Below are positions 9,333 through 20,215 of a stretch of DNA of 47,646 nt, one piece after another; the stretch's first letter is position 1; every line of letters starts with the position of its first letter. Location of the stretch: NCBI RefSeq assembly GCF_947489355.1, contig NZ_CANLDD010000034.1, forward strand, positions 1 through 47,646, written 5' to 3'. The position numbers and the translations under genes are program-made. Under the pieces are notes generated by a model. It did not search any database and was not told where the DNA came from. It saw only the letters and a program-made list of their open reading frames with translations. The stretch comes from an uncultured Microbulbifer sp. Lineage in GTDB: Bacteria > Pseudomonadota > Gammaproteobacteria > Pseudomonadales > Cellvibrionaceae.

Positions 9333-9779
9333 CTATTCCACTTCGACCGTTATCTTCTTGGACATTAGCGGGTTTTGGTGGGGAATATGCAGATAGTTGC
9401 CCAGTACCAGTTGCAGCGTATGTTTGCCAGGGGGCAAGGTGATTTCGGTTTCGGTCTGGCCACCTCCGTAGTGGATAATATTTTTGTTCGCCGGCAGCGG
9501 CTTGCTCAAATCCGGCAGGTTATCCACATCAATCAGCAGATGGTGGTGCCCGGTGTTTTCAAGATTCACGCCCGCAGGTGCCACACCCATACCGGACAAA
9601 CCAAACCGCACGGTAAAGGTCTGGGAAACCTTCTCACCATCCTTGGGTGAAATGATATAGAGCCTGGCGCCCTCCGGCGCCTTGCTGGCCATATCGATTT
9701 TGGTGCCATGTTCTTCTGCGTACAATAGTGCAGACAGCATCAAGACACTGACAAAGAGTAGGGAATTCGCTTTGGTCAT
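9333..9779 (-). CDS. Exported DUF4399 protein
   Basis: The product is 148 residues. It begins with a signal peptide (basic MTKAN, hydrophobic core, cleavage probably after the LLYAEE region near 20-23). The body has the DUF4399 pattern: a VYFISPKDGE-like opening (here LYIISPKDGEKV), a VRFGLSGMGVAPAG strand, a GHHHLLID motif, and a C-terminal PPGKHTLQLVLGN strand. Proteins of this family are small periplasmic beta-sandwiches of unknown function, and the His cluster might bind metal. The start ATG at 9779 has AGGAAGGA seven bases upstream. Confidence 0.8.
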   Translation of the reverse strand: MTKANSLLFVSVLMLSALLYAEEHGTKIDMASKAPEGARLYIISPKDGEKVSQTFTVRFGLSGMGVAPAGVNLENTGHHHLLIDVDNLPDLSKPLPANKNIIHYGGGQTETEITLPPGKHTLQLVLGNYLHIPHQNPLMSKKITVEVE

Positions 9780-9979
9780 GTTCAATCCTTCCTGGTAGGT
9801 TGCGAGCTGACGCCATTTTTTAATTTCACCTGGCAAGCCATGATCGCCGTAGCGACATGGGCACTGTAGCAGAACAGCGCTTCTCTGAAAGGGGTTCCCC
9901 GGGAATATAGCTGCCGCACAGGCTAAGGCAATTGAATCCGCAGCGCCCATCCTCCAATCACCCCGGCGCAGCGGTCACC

Positions 9980-10414
9980 TCAGATACTGACCCGCCCTTC
10001 CTGGGTCCATTCACAGCGCACCTGCATATCTCCGCTGCCGGGCTCATGGTAGAGGTCGGCGGACTCCCAACTGAAGGAGTGCACACCGGAAAGCTCGGTT
10101 TCCAGGTGCACAGTGGCCGATACCCAATACATACTGTTGAGCAGCTCTTCGAATTTCTGGATCCACAGGTTCCACTCGTATTCCACTGCGCGGTAAGAAG
10201 CGCCAAAATGAATGACATCGGTCTGGTATTGAGACTGTTTCACTTTGATGGTGGGAATCGCAAACATATCGCGGCAGAGAAAGGGCCATTCATCCGCGCC
10301 GGGCAAAGCGAGGACTGCCTCTCGATTGACTCGCCGGCGGTCACTGCCACCGGTAAGGCTGTTACTGTCCTTGATACAACCGTAGACTATGGATTCCTGA
10401 TCGCCCCGAAGCAT
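9980..10414 (-). CDS. Uncharacterised protein downstream of ligA
   Basis: The product is 144 residues from the ATG at 10414, or 147 from the ATG at 10423. The later start is favoured because AAGGA sits at usable spacing before it, whereas it abuts the earlier one. There is no signal peptide or membrane segment. The sequence is rich in aromatic residues and alternating strand-like segments, suggesting a compact soluble domain. It follows ligA on the same strand by about 170 bp and may be cotranscribed. No family is recognised. Confidence 0.6.
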   Translation of the reverse strand: MLRGDQESIVYGCIKDSNSLTGGSDRRRVNREAVLALPGADEWPFLCRDMFAIPTIKVKQSQYQTDVIHFGASYRAVEYEWNLWIQKFEELLNSMYWVSATVHLETELSGVHSFSWESADLYHEPGSGDMQVRCEWTQEGRVSI

Positions 10415-10590
10415 TCGTTCCATTCCTTACCGCAGTGCCACCGGACACCAAGTATCCTGGGCAATATAGGTTGAGAAACCCAACTTTAACGGCGCAGCGG
10501 CCAGAAAGCCATAACGCCAGCAACGAACACTGTCGCTACATAGATATTCGCTGTAATACAAAGCTGCTTCAGCCTGTCAGCGGAATTCCG

Positions 10591-12687
<2,097 letters not shown>

Positions 12688-12800
12688 CTACGCGTCACAG
12701 TGGCCCCGGCCCGTGACCGAAATCCTGACAGGGTTGGATCGGGCATGGCCTGGCACCGCTGTTACCTAACAAAAATGGCGTAGATCCCGCATCCGCACAA

Positions 12801-13847
12801 TCAGCTTTGTGCCATCGCCAGAGCCCGGCAACGCTGGTATTCCACCACACGCTGGCGATAGTGCCCGGCAGTTTGGGCGGTAAAAACACTGCGGTTTTCA
12901 TCCTTGAGTTCACCGCCGAGCAACTCGGCAATTTTGTAAGCGGTGAACAGCAACTGGTCAAACGCCTTAATCGCCTCCCCCTCAACCGGCAGCGCCAGGA
13001 AAAGGCTGACGCCGGGCGTGGTAAATTCTTCCATCTGTGTAAGGTCAAAGACCCCTGGCACCACAATATTGGCAAGGCTGAAAATCACCGAGCCATCGGC
13101 ACCACCATCCTCATGATAATGGAATATATTCATCTCGCCGAAACGCATTCCCGAGGCCAACATCACGCGCAACAGATCATTGCCTTCGAAACAATCCCCC
13201 TCTGACGCCATCACATTAATCACCAGCACTTCATCGCGCACCGGGGATTTTTCCTGGGGCTGTCCTGCGTCGCGGGAAAGCGTCTGGGAATATTGCTCGC
13301 AAAGCACCTCCTGGTGGGGATTGTCCTGTGGGGGTCGGCCCGACGGATTCGATTCTGCACTGAGTACCCCCAGGCTCTCGAGTTCGTTCAGCTCAGGCTC
13401 AAAGCGCTGCCCGTCCACTATGGATTCCATCAATGTGGGCACCCGCTCCTCAAAATCCAGCATGCCCTGCTCCTCAATATTCCGCGGTGGTGTGCTGCCC
13501 GCCAGGGGCCTGCGCGAGGAGATAAAACTTTCCTGTACCTGACGGTTTACATGCAACGCATCCCCCAGTGCCCGGCGCTGGACCACGCGGACCTGTCCGG
13601 GCAACTCACTGGTTGCCTGCCTCGGTTTCACTTTGTCATGGGCGCCCACTGAAGGGTCTCTGCCCTCCGCGTTCGGCTGGGCCCTGGACACAGGGTCGGC
13701 ATCACCGTCCACCTCAGATTGCATTGCCCTGGACAACTTTCGGGAAACCTTCACAGCGGCACGCTGCCGCACAATCGCGCGGCGCACACCATCCAGTACT
13801 GCCACAAGCACCACTACAATCAGGATTGTAACCAGCCAGTTGTTCAT
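12801..13847 (-). CDS. zipA: Cell division protein ZipA
   Basis: ZipA is an inner-membrane protein that tethers FtsZ filaments to the division site. The 348-residue product has an N-terminal transmembrane segment (about 4-20), a charged and proline-containing linker to about residue 205, and a C-terminal FtsZ-binding domain (from about 207, VLVINVMASEG, through DLTQMEEFTTPGVSLFL). It starts 24 bp after the smc stop, consistent with cotranscription, and ligA follows. Confidence 0.93.
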   Translation of the reverse strand: MNNWLVTILIVVVLVAVLDGVRRAIVRQRAAVKVSRKLSRAMQSEVDGDADPVSRAQPNAEGRDPSVGAHDKVKPRQATSELPGQVRVVQRRALGDALHVNRQVQESFISSRRPLAGSTPPRNIEEQGMLDFEERVPTLMESIVDGQRFEPELNELESLGVLSAESNPSGRPPQDNPHQEVLCEQYSQTLSRDAGQPQEKSPVRDEVLVINVMASEGDCFEGNDLLRVMLASGMRFGEMNIFHYHEDGGADGSVIFSLANIVVPGVFDLTQMEEFTTPGVSLFLALPVEGEAIKAFDQLLFTAYKIAELLGGELKDENRSVFTAQTAGHYRQRVVEYQRCRALAMAQS

Positions 13848-13871
13848 TTAAGTGCCTCTCCTTTCTGCGCC

Positions 13872-16800
13872 TTATGCGGAAGCCAGCTCGGCTGCCTCTT
13901 CCACATCCACCGATACAAGGCGCGACACTCCCGGTTCATGCATAGTCACACCCAGCAGCTGATTCGCCATCTCCATAGCGATCTTGTTGTGGGTAATATA
14001 GATGAACTGAACGTGCTCTGACATTTCTTTAACCATTCGTGCGTATCGACTTACATTAGCGTCATCGAGTGGAGCATCCACCTCATCCAGCATACAGAAA
14101 GGTGCGGGATTCAAACGAAAGATGGAAAAGACCATTGCGATTGCCGTCAGTGCCTTTTCTCCACCGGAGAGGAGGTGAATCGTGCTGTTGCGCTTACCCG
14201 GCGGGCGCGCCATGATCGCAATTCCGGTATCCAACAAATCATCCCCGGTTAGTTCCAGATAGGCATTGCCGCCGCCAAACACCTTGGGGAAAAGTTCCTG
14301 CAGGCCCGCATTGACCTGATCAAAGGTTTCCTTAAAGCGGGTTCTCGTCTCTTTGTCGATTTTCCTGATTGCATTTTCCAGGGTCTCCAGCGCTTCTGTC
14401 AGGTCTCCATACTGGCGATCCAGATAGTGCTTGCGCTCCGATTCCTGTTTATATTCATCAATGGCTGCCAGGTTAATGGGTCCCAGGCGCGAGATGCGCG
14501 CAACCACCAGTTCCAAATCTTCCTGTACCTGGGCGATGGTCAAATCCCCGGGCAGTTGTTCGATCAGCTGATCCACATCGTGATCGTTCTCGCGCAGCTG
14601 CTCTGCCAGCCCACTGCGCTGCACCTCCAGGGCCTGGGCGGAGAGGCGCGCCTGTTCCAGCTGGGCACGCACCCCCTGCAGGGCCGCTTCCACCTTGTGG
14701 CGCTCCTGTTCCTGCTCACGCAGGCCGGTCTCCACTGCCTCGAGCTCCGCGCGCGCCTCGGCCAACTCGGTTTCCGCCGTGAGGCGCGCACCCAATTTCT
14801 CTTCCAGCTTTCCCTGAACGTCCTGGGACGGATCGTGAGTCTCGGCCATCTGTTCCTGCAATTGGGCGCGGCGGCTGCGCAGCCGTGCCAACTGCGCATT
14901 CATGACCTGCAGAGTGCGCTCCAGGGACACCACTTGTGTGCGCACAGACTGCTCGCGCATGGCCAACTCGTGGGCGCGGTCCTTGCCTTCGCGCGCACGT
15001 TGGCGAGCAGTATCCAAAGCTCCGCGCAATGCTTCACGGTGTTCCATGAGTTTTTCACGACGATCTGTATCGTCACTCATGGCCTCGACCGCTTCTTGCA
15101 GCAACAGGCGCGCCTCGGATAGGGACTCCGCTTCCGCGTTCTGCTGCTCGCGCACCTCGATCATTTCCTGCTCAATGCGACTGCGGCGTTCACTCACCTG
15201 CTCGGCACGGGCGCGACGGGCGGACAGTTGGCTGCGCAGTTCTGCTTCGCGACGGCCGAATTGTTCGGAATCGCTGCGCGCCTGCTCAATCTGCCGATCG
15301 AGATCAGCGACTTGCTCACGCAGGGATTCGCGATGCTCGTTGAGTGTGCCTATCTGTTCCTCGCACTGTGCAAGTTCCTGAGCCAACACCTCCAGTTCCT
15401 GCTTGCGTGCCAGCACGCCGGACTCAGCATCGCTGGCGCGGCGCACACGCAGCCAGTTGGGGCCCAGCCAGAGGCCATCGCGGGTCACAATGGACTCCTG
15501 GATCTGCAGACCCGAGCGCAGTGTCAATGCCTCGGTCAAATTGTCGGCAGTATAGATACCCGCAAGCAGACCTGCCAGAGGGGCCGGGCCCCGGACCACA
15601 TCCGAAAGGGGTGGCAAGTGACCCCGAACCGGGGCAGCCAGGGCACTGTGATCAATAAATACCGCCTGGCCATTTTGCAACTGCGCAAGCCCTTCGGTGA
15701 GGCTTTCCAACCGCTCGACACACACCGCCTGCAGCTGTTCCCCCAACACCGTTTCAACCGCAGTTTCCCAGCCTGTGTCTGCCTGTATTTGTTCGGCCAG
15801 GCGCGGTCTGTCAGCCAGGGCCTGCCGCTGAAGCCAACGCTGTACCGCTTTTCCCTGCCCGAGCGCCGCCTGTTGCAGGGCCTCTAAAGAAGCCTGACGG
15901 CCCCGACCGGTTTGCAATTGCAACTGCAACCGGTCCAACTCTGTGGCCAGCTCGCCCTCGCGAGCGCGTAATTCCTGCAGACACTCGCGCCGCTCCACTA
16001 TTTGTTCGCGGCGCTCTTCAACCTGTATTTCCAACTCGGCCAACTGCTCACCCAACTGCAGGATTTCCTCCCCATCACCGGGAACCTGAAGACCGGACTG
16101 CTCGGTGGCCAGTTTGTTGATTCGCGCCAGCAATCTCTGCCCGGAAGTCTCCAGGTGCTGGATGCGCGACTGCTGCACTTCGGCTTTCTGGCGCGAACCC
16201 GAGGCGGTCTGGTTGAACTGGTCCCACTCGCTCTGCCAGTTGCGCATGTGCTCCTCTGTCTCAAGCAGCGCACTGGCGGACTCCTCCTCCGTGGCCAGCG
16301 CTATCTCCAGGTCCGGCACTATCACCGTCAGCTCCTCTTCGAACTGCGCAGCCTTCTCCCGATCCACCGCCAGAGTGGTCTCCGCCTCAAGGTATTCCTG
16401 CCCGGTTTGTGCCAAATCAGACTGCAGGCGCGTGGAGCGCTCGCGGGCGTGGGCGAGACTCTGCTCCAGGCGTGCAATATCCGCACCCACTGCATAGAAG
16501 CGCTCCTGAACCTCATTGAAGCTGTCGGACAGTTCATGATAGCCCACGCGCTTTTGCTCGATCGCTGTGTCGCAATGGACCTGCCGGGTCACCAGCGCCT
16601 CAACTGTGAGCTCCAACTCGCCGATCTGCTGCTGCTTGTCAGTGGCCTGTTCGTTTAAGGCACAATATTTCAACGCCTGCAAATTCGCCTTGTGACTGCG
16701 CTCTTCGCCTTTAAAGCGACTATATTTCTCCGCCGCGGCAGACTGGCGCTCAAGGCGCGACAGCTGGCGGCCCAGTTCGTCGCGGATATCCGCGAGGCGT

Positions 16801-17375
16801 TCCAGGTTTTCCGAGGTGCGTCGCATGCGGTTTTCGGTATCTCGACGGCGCTCCTTGTATTTGGAGATACCGGCGGCCTCTTCGATATAAATCCTCAATT
16901 CCTCGGGCTTGGCATCGATCAGTTTCGAAATCATGCCCTGCTCAATAATGGCGTAGCTGCGCGGGCCGAGGCCGGTTCCCAGAAACAAATCGGTCACGTC
17001 TCTGCGGCGGCATTTTTCACCGTTGAGGAAGTAGTTGTTCTGCGCTTCGCGGGTGACTTTGCGCTTGACAGAAACTTCGGAAAAGGCAGCGTAGGCACCG
17101 GGAAGTTTGCCTTGGGAATTATCGAAAACCAGCTCGATAGAGGCCTGGCCAACCGGTTTACGCCCGCTGGAGCCATTGAAAATAACATCGGTCATGGAGT
17201 CGCCGCGCAGGTTCTTCGCGGACGATTCACCCATGACCCAGCGCACCGCATCAATGATATTGGATTTGCCACAGCCGTTGGGACCAACCACCGCGCTGAG
17301 GTTTGTAGGAAAAAAAACAGTGGTGGGGTCAACAAAGGACTTGAAGCCCGCGAGCTTGATGCACTTCAGACGCAT
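13872..17375 (-). CDS. smc: Chromosome partition protein SMC
   Basis: SMC is the condensin ATPase that organises the chromosome. The 1167-residue protein has an N-terminal head with Walker A (GPNGCGKSN), two long coiled coils separated by a hinge of about 150 residues, and a C-terminal head with the ABC signature (LSGGEKALTAIA) and Walker B (CMLDEVDAPLDD). The start at 17375, MRLKCIKLAGFKSF, is the usual SMC start. A 21-codon longer frame to 17438 is not supported by homology. Many antisense frames here are shadows. Neither ScpA nor ScpB lies in the window. Confidence 0.97.
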   Translation of the reverse strand: MRLKCIKLAGFKSFVDPTTVFFPTNLSAVVGPNGCGKSNIIDAVRWVMGESSAKNLRGDSMTDVIFNGSSGRKPVGQASIELVFDNSQGKLPGAYAAFSEVSVKRKVTREAQNNYFLNGEKCRRRDVTDLFLGTGLGPRSYAIIEQGMISKLIDAKPEELRIYIEEAAGISKYKERRRDTENRMRRTSENLERLADIRDELGRQLSRLERQSAAAEKYSRFKGEERSHKANLQALKYCALNEQATDKQQQIGELELTVEALVTRQVHCDTAIEQKRVGYHELSDSFNEVQERFYAVGADIARLEQSLAHARERSTRLQSDLAQTGQEYLEAETTLAVDREKAAQFEEELTVIVPDLEIALATEEESASALLETEEHMRNWQSEWDQFNQTASGSRQKAEVQQSRIQHLETSGQRLLARINKLATEQSGLQVPGDGEEILQLGEQLAELEIQVEERREQIVERRECLQELRAREGELATELDRLQLQLQTGRGRQASLEALQQAALGQGKAVQRWLQRQALADRPRLAEQIQADTGWETAVETVLGEQLQAVCVERLESLTEGLAQLQNGQAVFIDHSALAAPVRGHLPPLSDVVRGPAPLAGLLAGIYTADNLTEALTLRSGLQIQESIVTRDGLWLGPNWLRVRRASDAESGVLARKQELEVLAQELAQCEEQIGTLNEHRESLREQVADLDRQIEQARSDSEQFGRREAELRSQLSARRARAEQVSERRSRIEQEMIEVREQQNAEAESLSEARLLLQEAVEAMSDDTDRREKLMEHREALRGALDTARQRAREGKDRAHELAMREQSVRTQVVSLERTLQVMNAQLARLRSRRAQLQEQMAETHDPSQDVQGKLEEKLGARLTAETELAEARAELEAVETGLREQEQERHKVEAALQGVRAQLEQARLSAQALEVQRSGLAEQLRENDHDVDQLIEQLPGDLTIAQVQEDLELVVARISRLGPINLAAIDEYKQESERKHYLDRQYGDLTEALETLENAIRKIDKETRTRFKETFDQVNAGLQELFPKVFGGGNAYLELTGDDLLDTGIAIMARPPGKRNSTIHLLSGGEKALTAIAMVFSIFRLNPAPFCMLDEVDAPLDDANVSRYARMVKEMSEHVQFIYITHNKIAMEMANQLLGVTMHEPGVSRLVSVDVEEAAELASA

Positions 17376-17736
17376 GTAATCTTTAACTCGGTATCTCTTA
17401 TCTTTGCCGGCCAAATCCTCAAACCACCGATTGTACATGGCGCTGTCGGGGCTTTCAGCGCTATTTTTTAACAGTGGCTATTCAGAAGGATTTTCGACCG
17501 ATCCAGCCAGCGCTCAAGTCAAGGTGTTGCAACTGGGACTCATCAATAGTATTCCCGGCAGGTTTGCAATCAATCAGCCGCCGCCAAAAGCACAACTCGG
17601 AAACACAGGTGCGCCCGCGCCCTATAGAGTGCAACCCTGTTCTCAGTTCGCGATTGAAAATAGAAAAACCGTAACGGCTTTAGCCAGTACCATTTAATTA
17701 CCCGCGAAAGCACAACAACCGCCAGACCACACCACC
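17376..17736. other. Intergenic region between ccmI and smc
   Basis: This 361-bp stretch follows the ccmI stop and precedes smc on the minus strand, so it should hold the smc promoter. Frames on the plus strand (17404-17697) lack a recognisable product. No clear terminator or binding site was found. Confidence 0.4.
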
Positions 17737-18963
17737 CTAGAGTTCCCGATCAATCGTGATGGACTGAGCCTTTCCCCAGTTTTCCCTGGAGAGAGATTCA
17801 ATGGTGCCCTGCCAGTCTCCCGCTACGGGGCGCGCATCGCCGTGCAGGGCCAGGCGCGCCACCAGTTGCACAGAATCCACCGAAGCAATGGAGCGCCCCG
17901 GCATCATCGCGCGAGACTCATCCAGCACCACTTCCACCGGCAACTGGCCCGCGCTCAAGCGTACTATTGCCAAGGGCAGTGGGCTATCGGTGCTACGGGC
18001 ATAAATATAGACCGGCGTAGCGGAGTCTGCAGCGATCTCTCCGCTCAAACTGACCTGTACCCGAATCGCAGCTCCGCCAAGTGCCTCCGAACTGGCGGGC
18101 TCTAGCGCCGTTTTGGAATTATCGGCAAGGGCCTGTTCCGCCCGCGCAACCCCGGCAGCCAAGGCCTCTGCTGCAGCCGAGCCGTGCTCGAGCTGCTGTA
18201 AGGCACTCTGCCAGTGATCGCGCGCCTGGCGGTAGTCCTTGTCCTCATAAGCGGCTATTCCCGCCAAACCCAAGGCAGTGCCATCGGTGGGCTGACTTTC
18301 CAAAACCTGTTTGACCAGCAGGCGAATCTCTTCGGTGATTTTGGAGCCCCCGGCAAAAAACAGCGCCTGTGCCAGCTCGGCTTTTACCGATGCCGCCTGG
18401 GGCTCACGCTCAACCACAAAGCGATAAGCCGACACCGCACCGGCGATATCCCCGGCGACCAGTAACCGCTGCGCCAAAACATAACGACTGCGCAGGTCCT
18501 CGGGATGCTTCTGCACCCAATCTTTTAACTGACGGGTAATGCGCGCCACAGTAGCCGCATCCACCCCACCCTGGTGGCTGGCCACAACCTCCCGGTAGAA
18601 GGCCACCTCGCCGGGGCGCTCGGACCAGATATAAGCCCCAGCTGCCATTAACGGCACCAGCAGCGCCAGGCCAATCAACAAGCCGGCACCGCGCCGGCTG
18701 GGCCCAGCGGCTGGTGCCCCACTCCGCGCGGCCAGCAGCTCCCGGGCCATTTCGGCTTCGAGTTGGGCGACCTGTTTCTCGCCCATGGCCTCCCTGTCCA
18801 GGGCATCATGTAGCTCGCTGGTACGCGCCCGGTACAGCTCAATTATCGCAGTACGCTTGCTGTCATCCGAGCCCCCAGCACGAGCAGTCCGCATGGCCGG
18901 CAACAAAAAGACAAGGGCCAGCAATAACAGCAGAATGGTCAGCCCAAACCAGATATCAATCAT
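17737..18963 (-). CDS. ccmI: Cytochrome c biogenesis protein CcmI (TPR apocytochrome chaperone)
   Basis: CcmI binds apocytochrome c and hands it to the CcmF/CcmH haem ligation complex (System I). The product of about 408 residues has an N-terminal membrane segment (about 2-20), a region with heptad-like Glu/Leu repeats, a second hydrophobic segment near 95-110, then TPR repeats, with a C-terminal beta-rich domain. The ATG at 18963 overlaps the ccmH stop as ATGA, showing translational coupling. No ccmABCDEFG genes are adjacent. Confidence 0.85.
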   Translation of the reverse strand: MIDIWFGLTILLLLLALVFLLPAMRTARAGGSDDSKRTAIIELYRARTSELHDALDREAMGEKQVAQLEAEMARELLAARSGAPAAGPSRRGAGLLIGLALLVPLMAAGAYIWSERPGEVAFYREVVASHQGGVDAATVARITRQLKDWVQKHPEDLRSRYVLAQRLLVAGDIAGAVSAYRFVVEREPQAASVKAELAQALFFAGGSKITEEIRLLVKQVLESQPTDGTALGLAGIAAYEDKDYRQARDHWQSALQQLEHGSAAAEALAAGVARAEQALADNSKTALEPASSEALGGAAIRVQVSLSGEIAADSATPVYIYARSTDSPLPLAIVRLSAGQLPVEVVLDESRAMMPGRSIASVDSVQLVARLALHGDARPVAGDWQGTIESLSRENWGKAQSITIDREL

Positions 18964-19505
18964 TTGCTCTTTTTCCCGCTGCCGGTCCAATCGCCCGGAT
19001 CATTACCCAGCAGCTTTTTCAATCGGCGCCGCTCATCGTCACTCAATTCACCGCTATCGTCACCCTGGTCTGCGCCGGTACCACTGCGGGCACGTAACAC
19101 AATCACAATCAGCGCCAGCAAACCTATCAGCGCAAATATGCCAGGGGCCAGCCACAGCGCCAGGGTGTTGCGTTGAACCGGAGGGCGGTAGAGAATAAAA
19201 TCCCCATAGCGCGCCACCATATAGTCAACTATTTCTTTATCGGAGAAGCCTTCCTCCAAAAGCCGGCGTATTTCCCGGCGCAGATCGACGGAAATCGATG
19301 CATCCGAATCAGCCAGGTTCTGGTTCTGGCACTTTGGACAACGCATTTCCTCAATCAACACCCGATATCGCGCCTCCAGATCAGGGGAGGACAACTTTTC
19401 AGCCTCCACCACCGCCTGCACTGCCACGGACAGGCACAGCACACCCAGTGCCAACACAATTCGGCCCAGCCAGCGCTCCTGTCTCACAGTTTCTCCCACA
19501 TCCAA
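18960..19505 (-). CDS. ccmH: Cytochrome c maturation thiol-redox protein CcmH
   Basis: CcmH reduces or holds the haem-binding cysteines of apocytochrome c on the periplasmic side. The 181-residue product has a signal or anchor segment (about 15-33), the diagnostic RCPKCQNQ motif with Cys56 and Cys59, an SISVDLRREIRRLLEEG helix, and a C-terminal membrane anchor (about 113-136). It is coupled to ccmI by an ATGA overlap. In most gammaproteobacteria ccmH ends a long ccmA-G run. Here the sequence just upstream is a divergent tRNA promoter, so the pair stands alone. Confidence 0.92.
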   Translation of the reverse strand: MDVGETVRQERWLGRIVLALGVLCLSVAVQAVVEAEKLSSPDLEARYRVLIEEMRCPKCQNQNLADSDASISVDLRREIRRLLEEGFSDKEIVDYMVARYGDFILYRPPVQRNTLALWLAPGIFALIGLLALIVIVLRARSGTGADQGDDSGELSDDERRRLKKLLGNDPGDWTGSGKKSK

Positions 19506-19612
19506 TCCGCCGGAAATTCCTCGATTATAACAGCGTCACCAAGCCGCGGACACGCCCGCAACTCCCCACCCGTAAGCCTTAACGCACAGAAAGGCAAAAA
19601 ATAAAAAAGGCG

Positions 19613-19640
19613 TTGACGCCGCAAAGAATATCATTAAGAT
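19613..19640 (+). promoter_or_regulatory. Promoter of the tRNA-Val/tRNA-Asp transcript
   Basis: TTGACG at 19613-19618 and TAAGAT at 19635-19640 are 16 bp apart, giving a good sigma-70 promoter. Transcription would start near 19647, just before tRNA-Val. Confidence 0.65.
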
Positions 19641-19657
19641 ACGCAGCTCCTGACACG

Positions 19658-19733
19658 GGGTGGTTAGCTCAGTTGGGAGAGCGACGGCCTTACAAGCCGT
19701 AGGTCACAGGTTCGACCCCTGTACCACCCACCA
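19658..19733 (+). tRNA. tRNA-Val (anticodon TAC)
   Basis: A 7-bp acceptor stem (GGGTGGT with ACCACCC), D-arm TAGCTCAGTTGGGAGAGC, anticodon stem ACGGC/GCCGT around loop CTTACAA (anticodon TAC, reads GTA and related valine codons), and T-arm with GGTTCGACC. CCA is encoded at 19731-19733. All stems pair as expected. Confidence 0.97.
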
Positions 19734-19782
19734 CTTCCCCAGCGCTTGCAAGGCAGTGCTTTGACAGGGAAGAAAAGAATGC

Positions 19783-19859
19783 GGACCGGTAGTTCAGTTG
19801 GTTAGAATGCCGGCCTGTCACGCCGGAGGTCGCGGGTTCGAGTCCCGTCCGGTCCGCCA
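19783..19859 (+). tRNA. tRNA-Asp (anticodon GTC)
   Basis: The acceptor stem GGACCGG pairs with CCGGTCC. The D-arm is AGTTCAGTTGGTTAGAAT, the anticodon loop CTGTCAC gives GTC, the T-arm contains GGTTCGAGTCC, and CCA is encoded. It lies 49 bp after tRNA-Val and is probably on the same transcript. Confidence 0.97.
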
Positions 19860-19864
19860 TATAT

Positions 19865-19900
19865 AAAAAAGTCCCGCCCGAAAGAGTGGGACTTTTTTAT
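19865..19900 (+). terminator. Rho-independent terminator after the tRNA genes
   Basis: AAAAAAGTCCC pairs with GGGACTTTTTT across a 12-base loop and ends in a six-T tract. It lies 6 bp after tRNA-Asp. Confidence 0.9.
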
Positions 19901-20215
19901 TTATGCAAACAGCAGATTACGGCTCTTTTATTGGATGCTCTGCCATTTACCACACAACCAGGGCTATGTGTCCAACAGGGGGGCCCACAGACCCCGGCAG
20001 GCACAGCCCGTCAATCGATGCGCCGCACCTGGTGATCAATGCCAAGGGTTTTAGCCTGCCCACCTCGGCCGGCTCCGGATACCCCCCCGCACCAGCCAAA
20101 CCCTCCTCTACTCCCCAGCCATGCCTTCCCCCTCTTTGTAAACCACGCAAAGGGCCTGAATTGCCGGGATCATACTGCCGCGATTGGCTGTAACCGCGGC
20201 TCTGCATCTCAGAGA
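19901..20215. other. Intergenic region
   Basis: This 315-bp stretch lies between the tRNA terminator and the 3' end of the AbgT-type transporter gene. Short proline-rich frames on both strands have no support as genes, and no clear site was seen. Confidence 0.4.
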
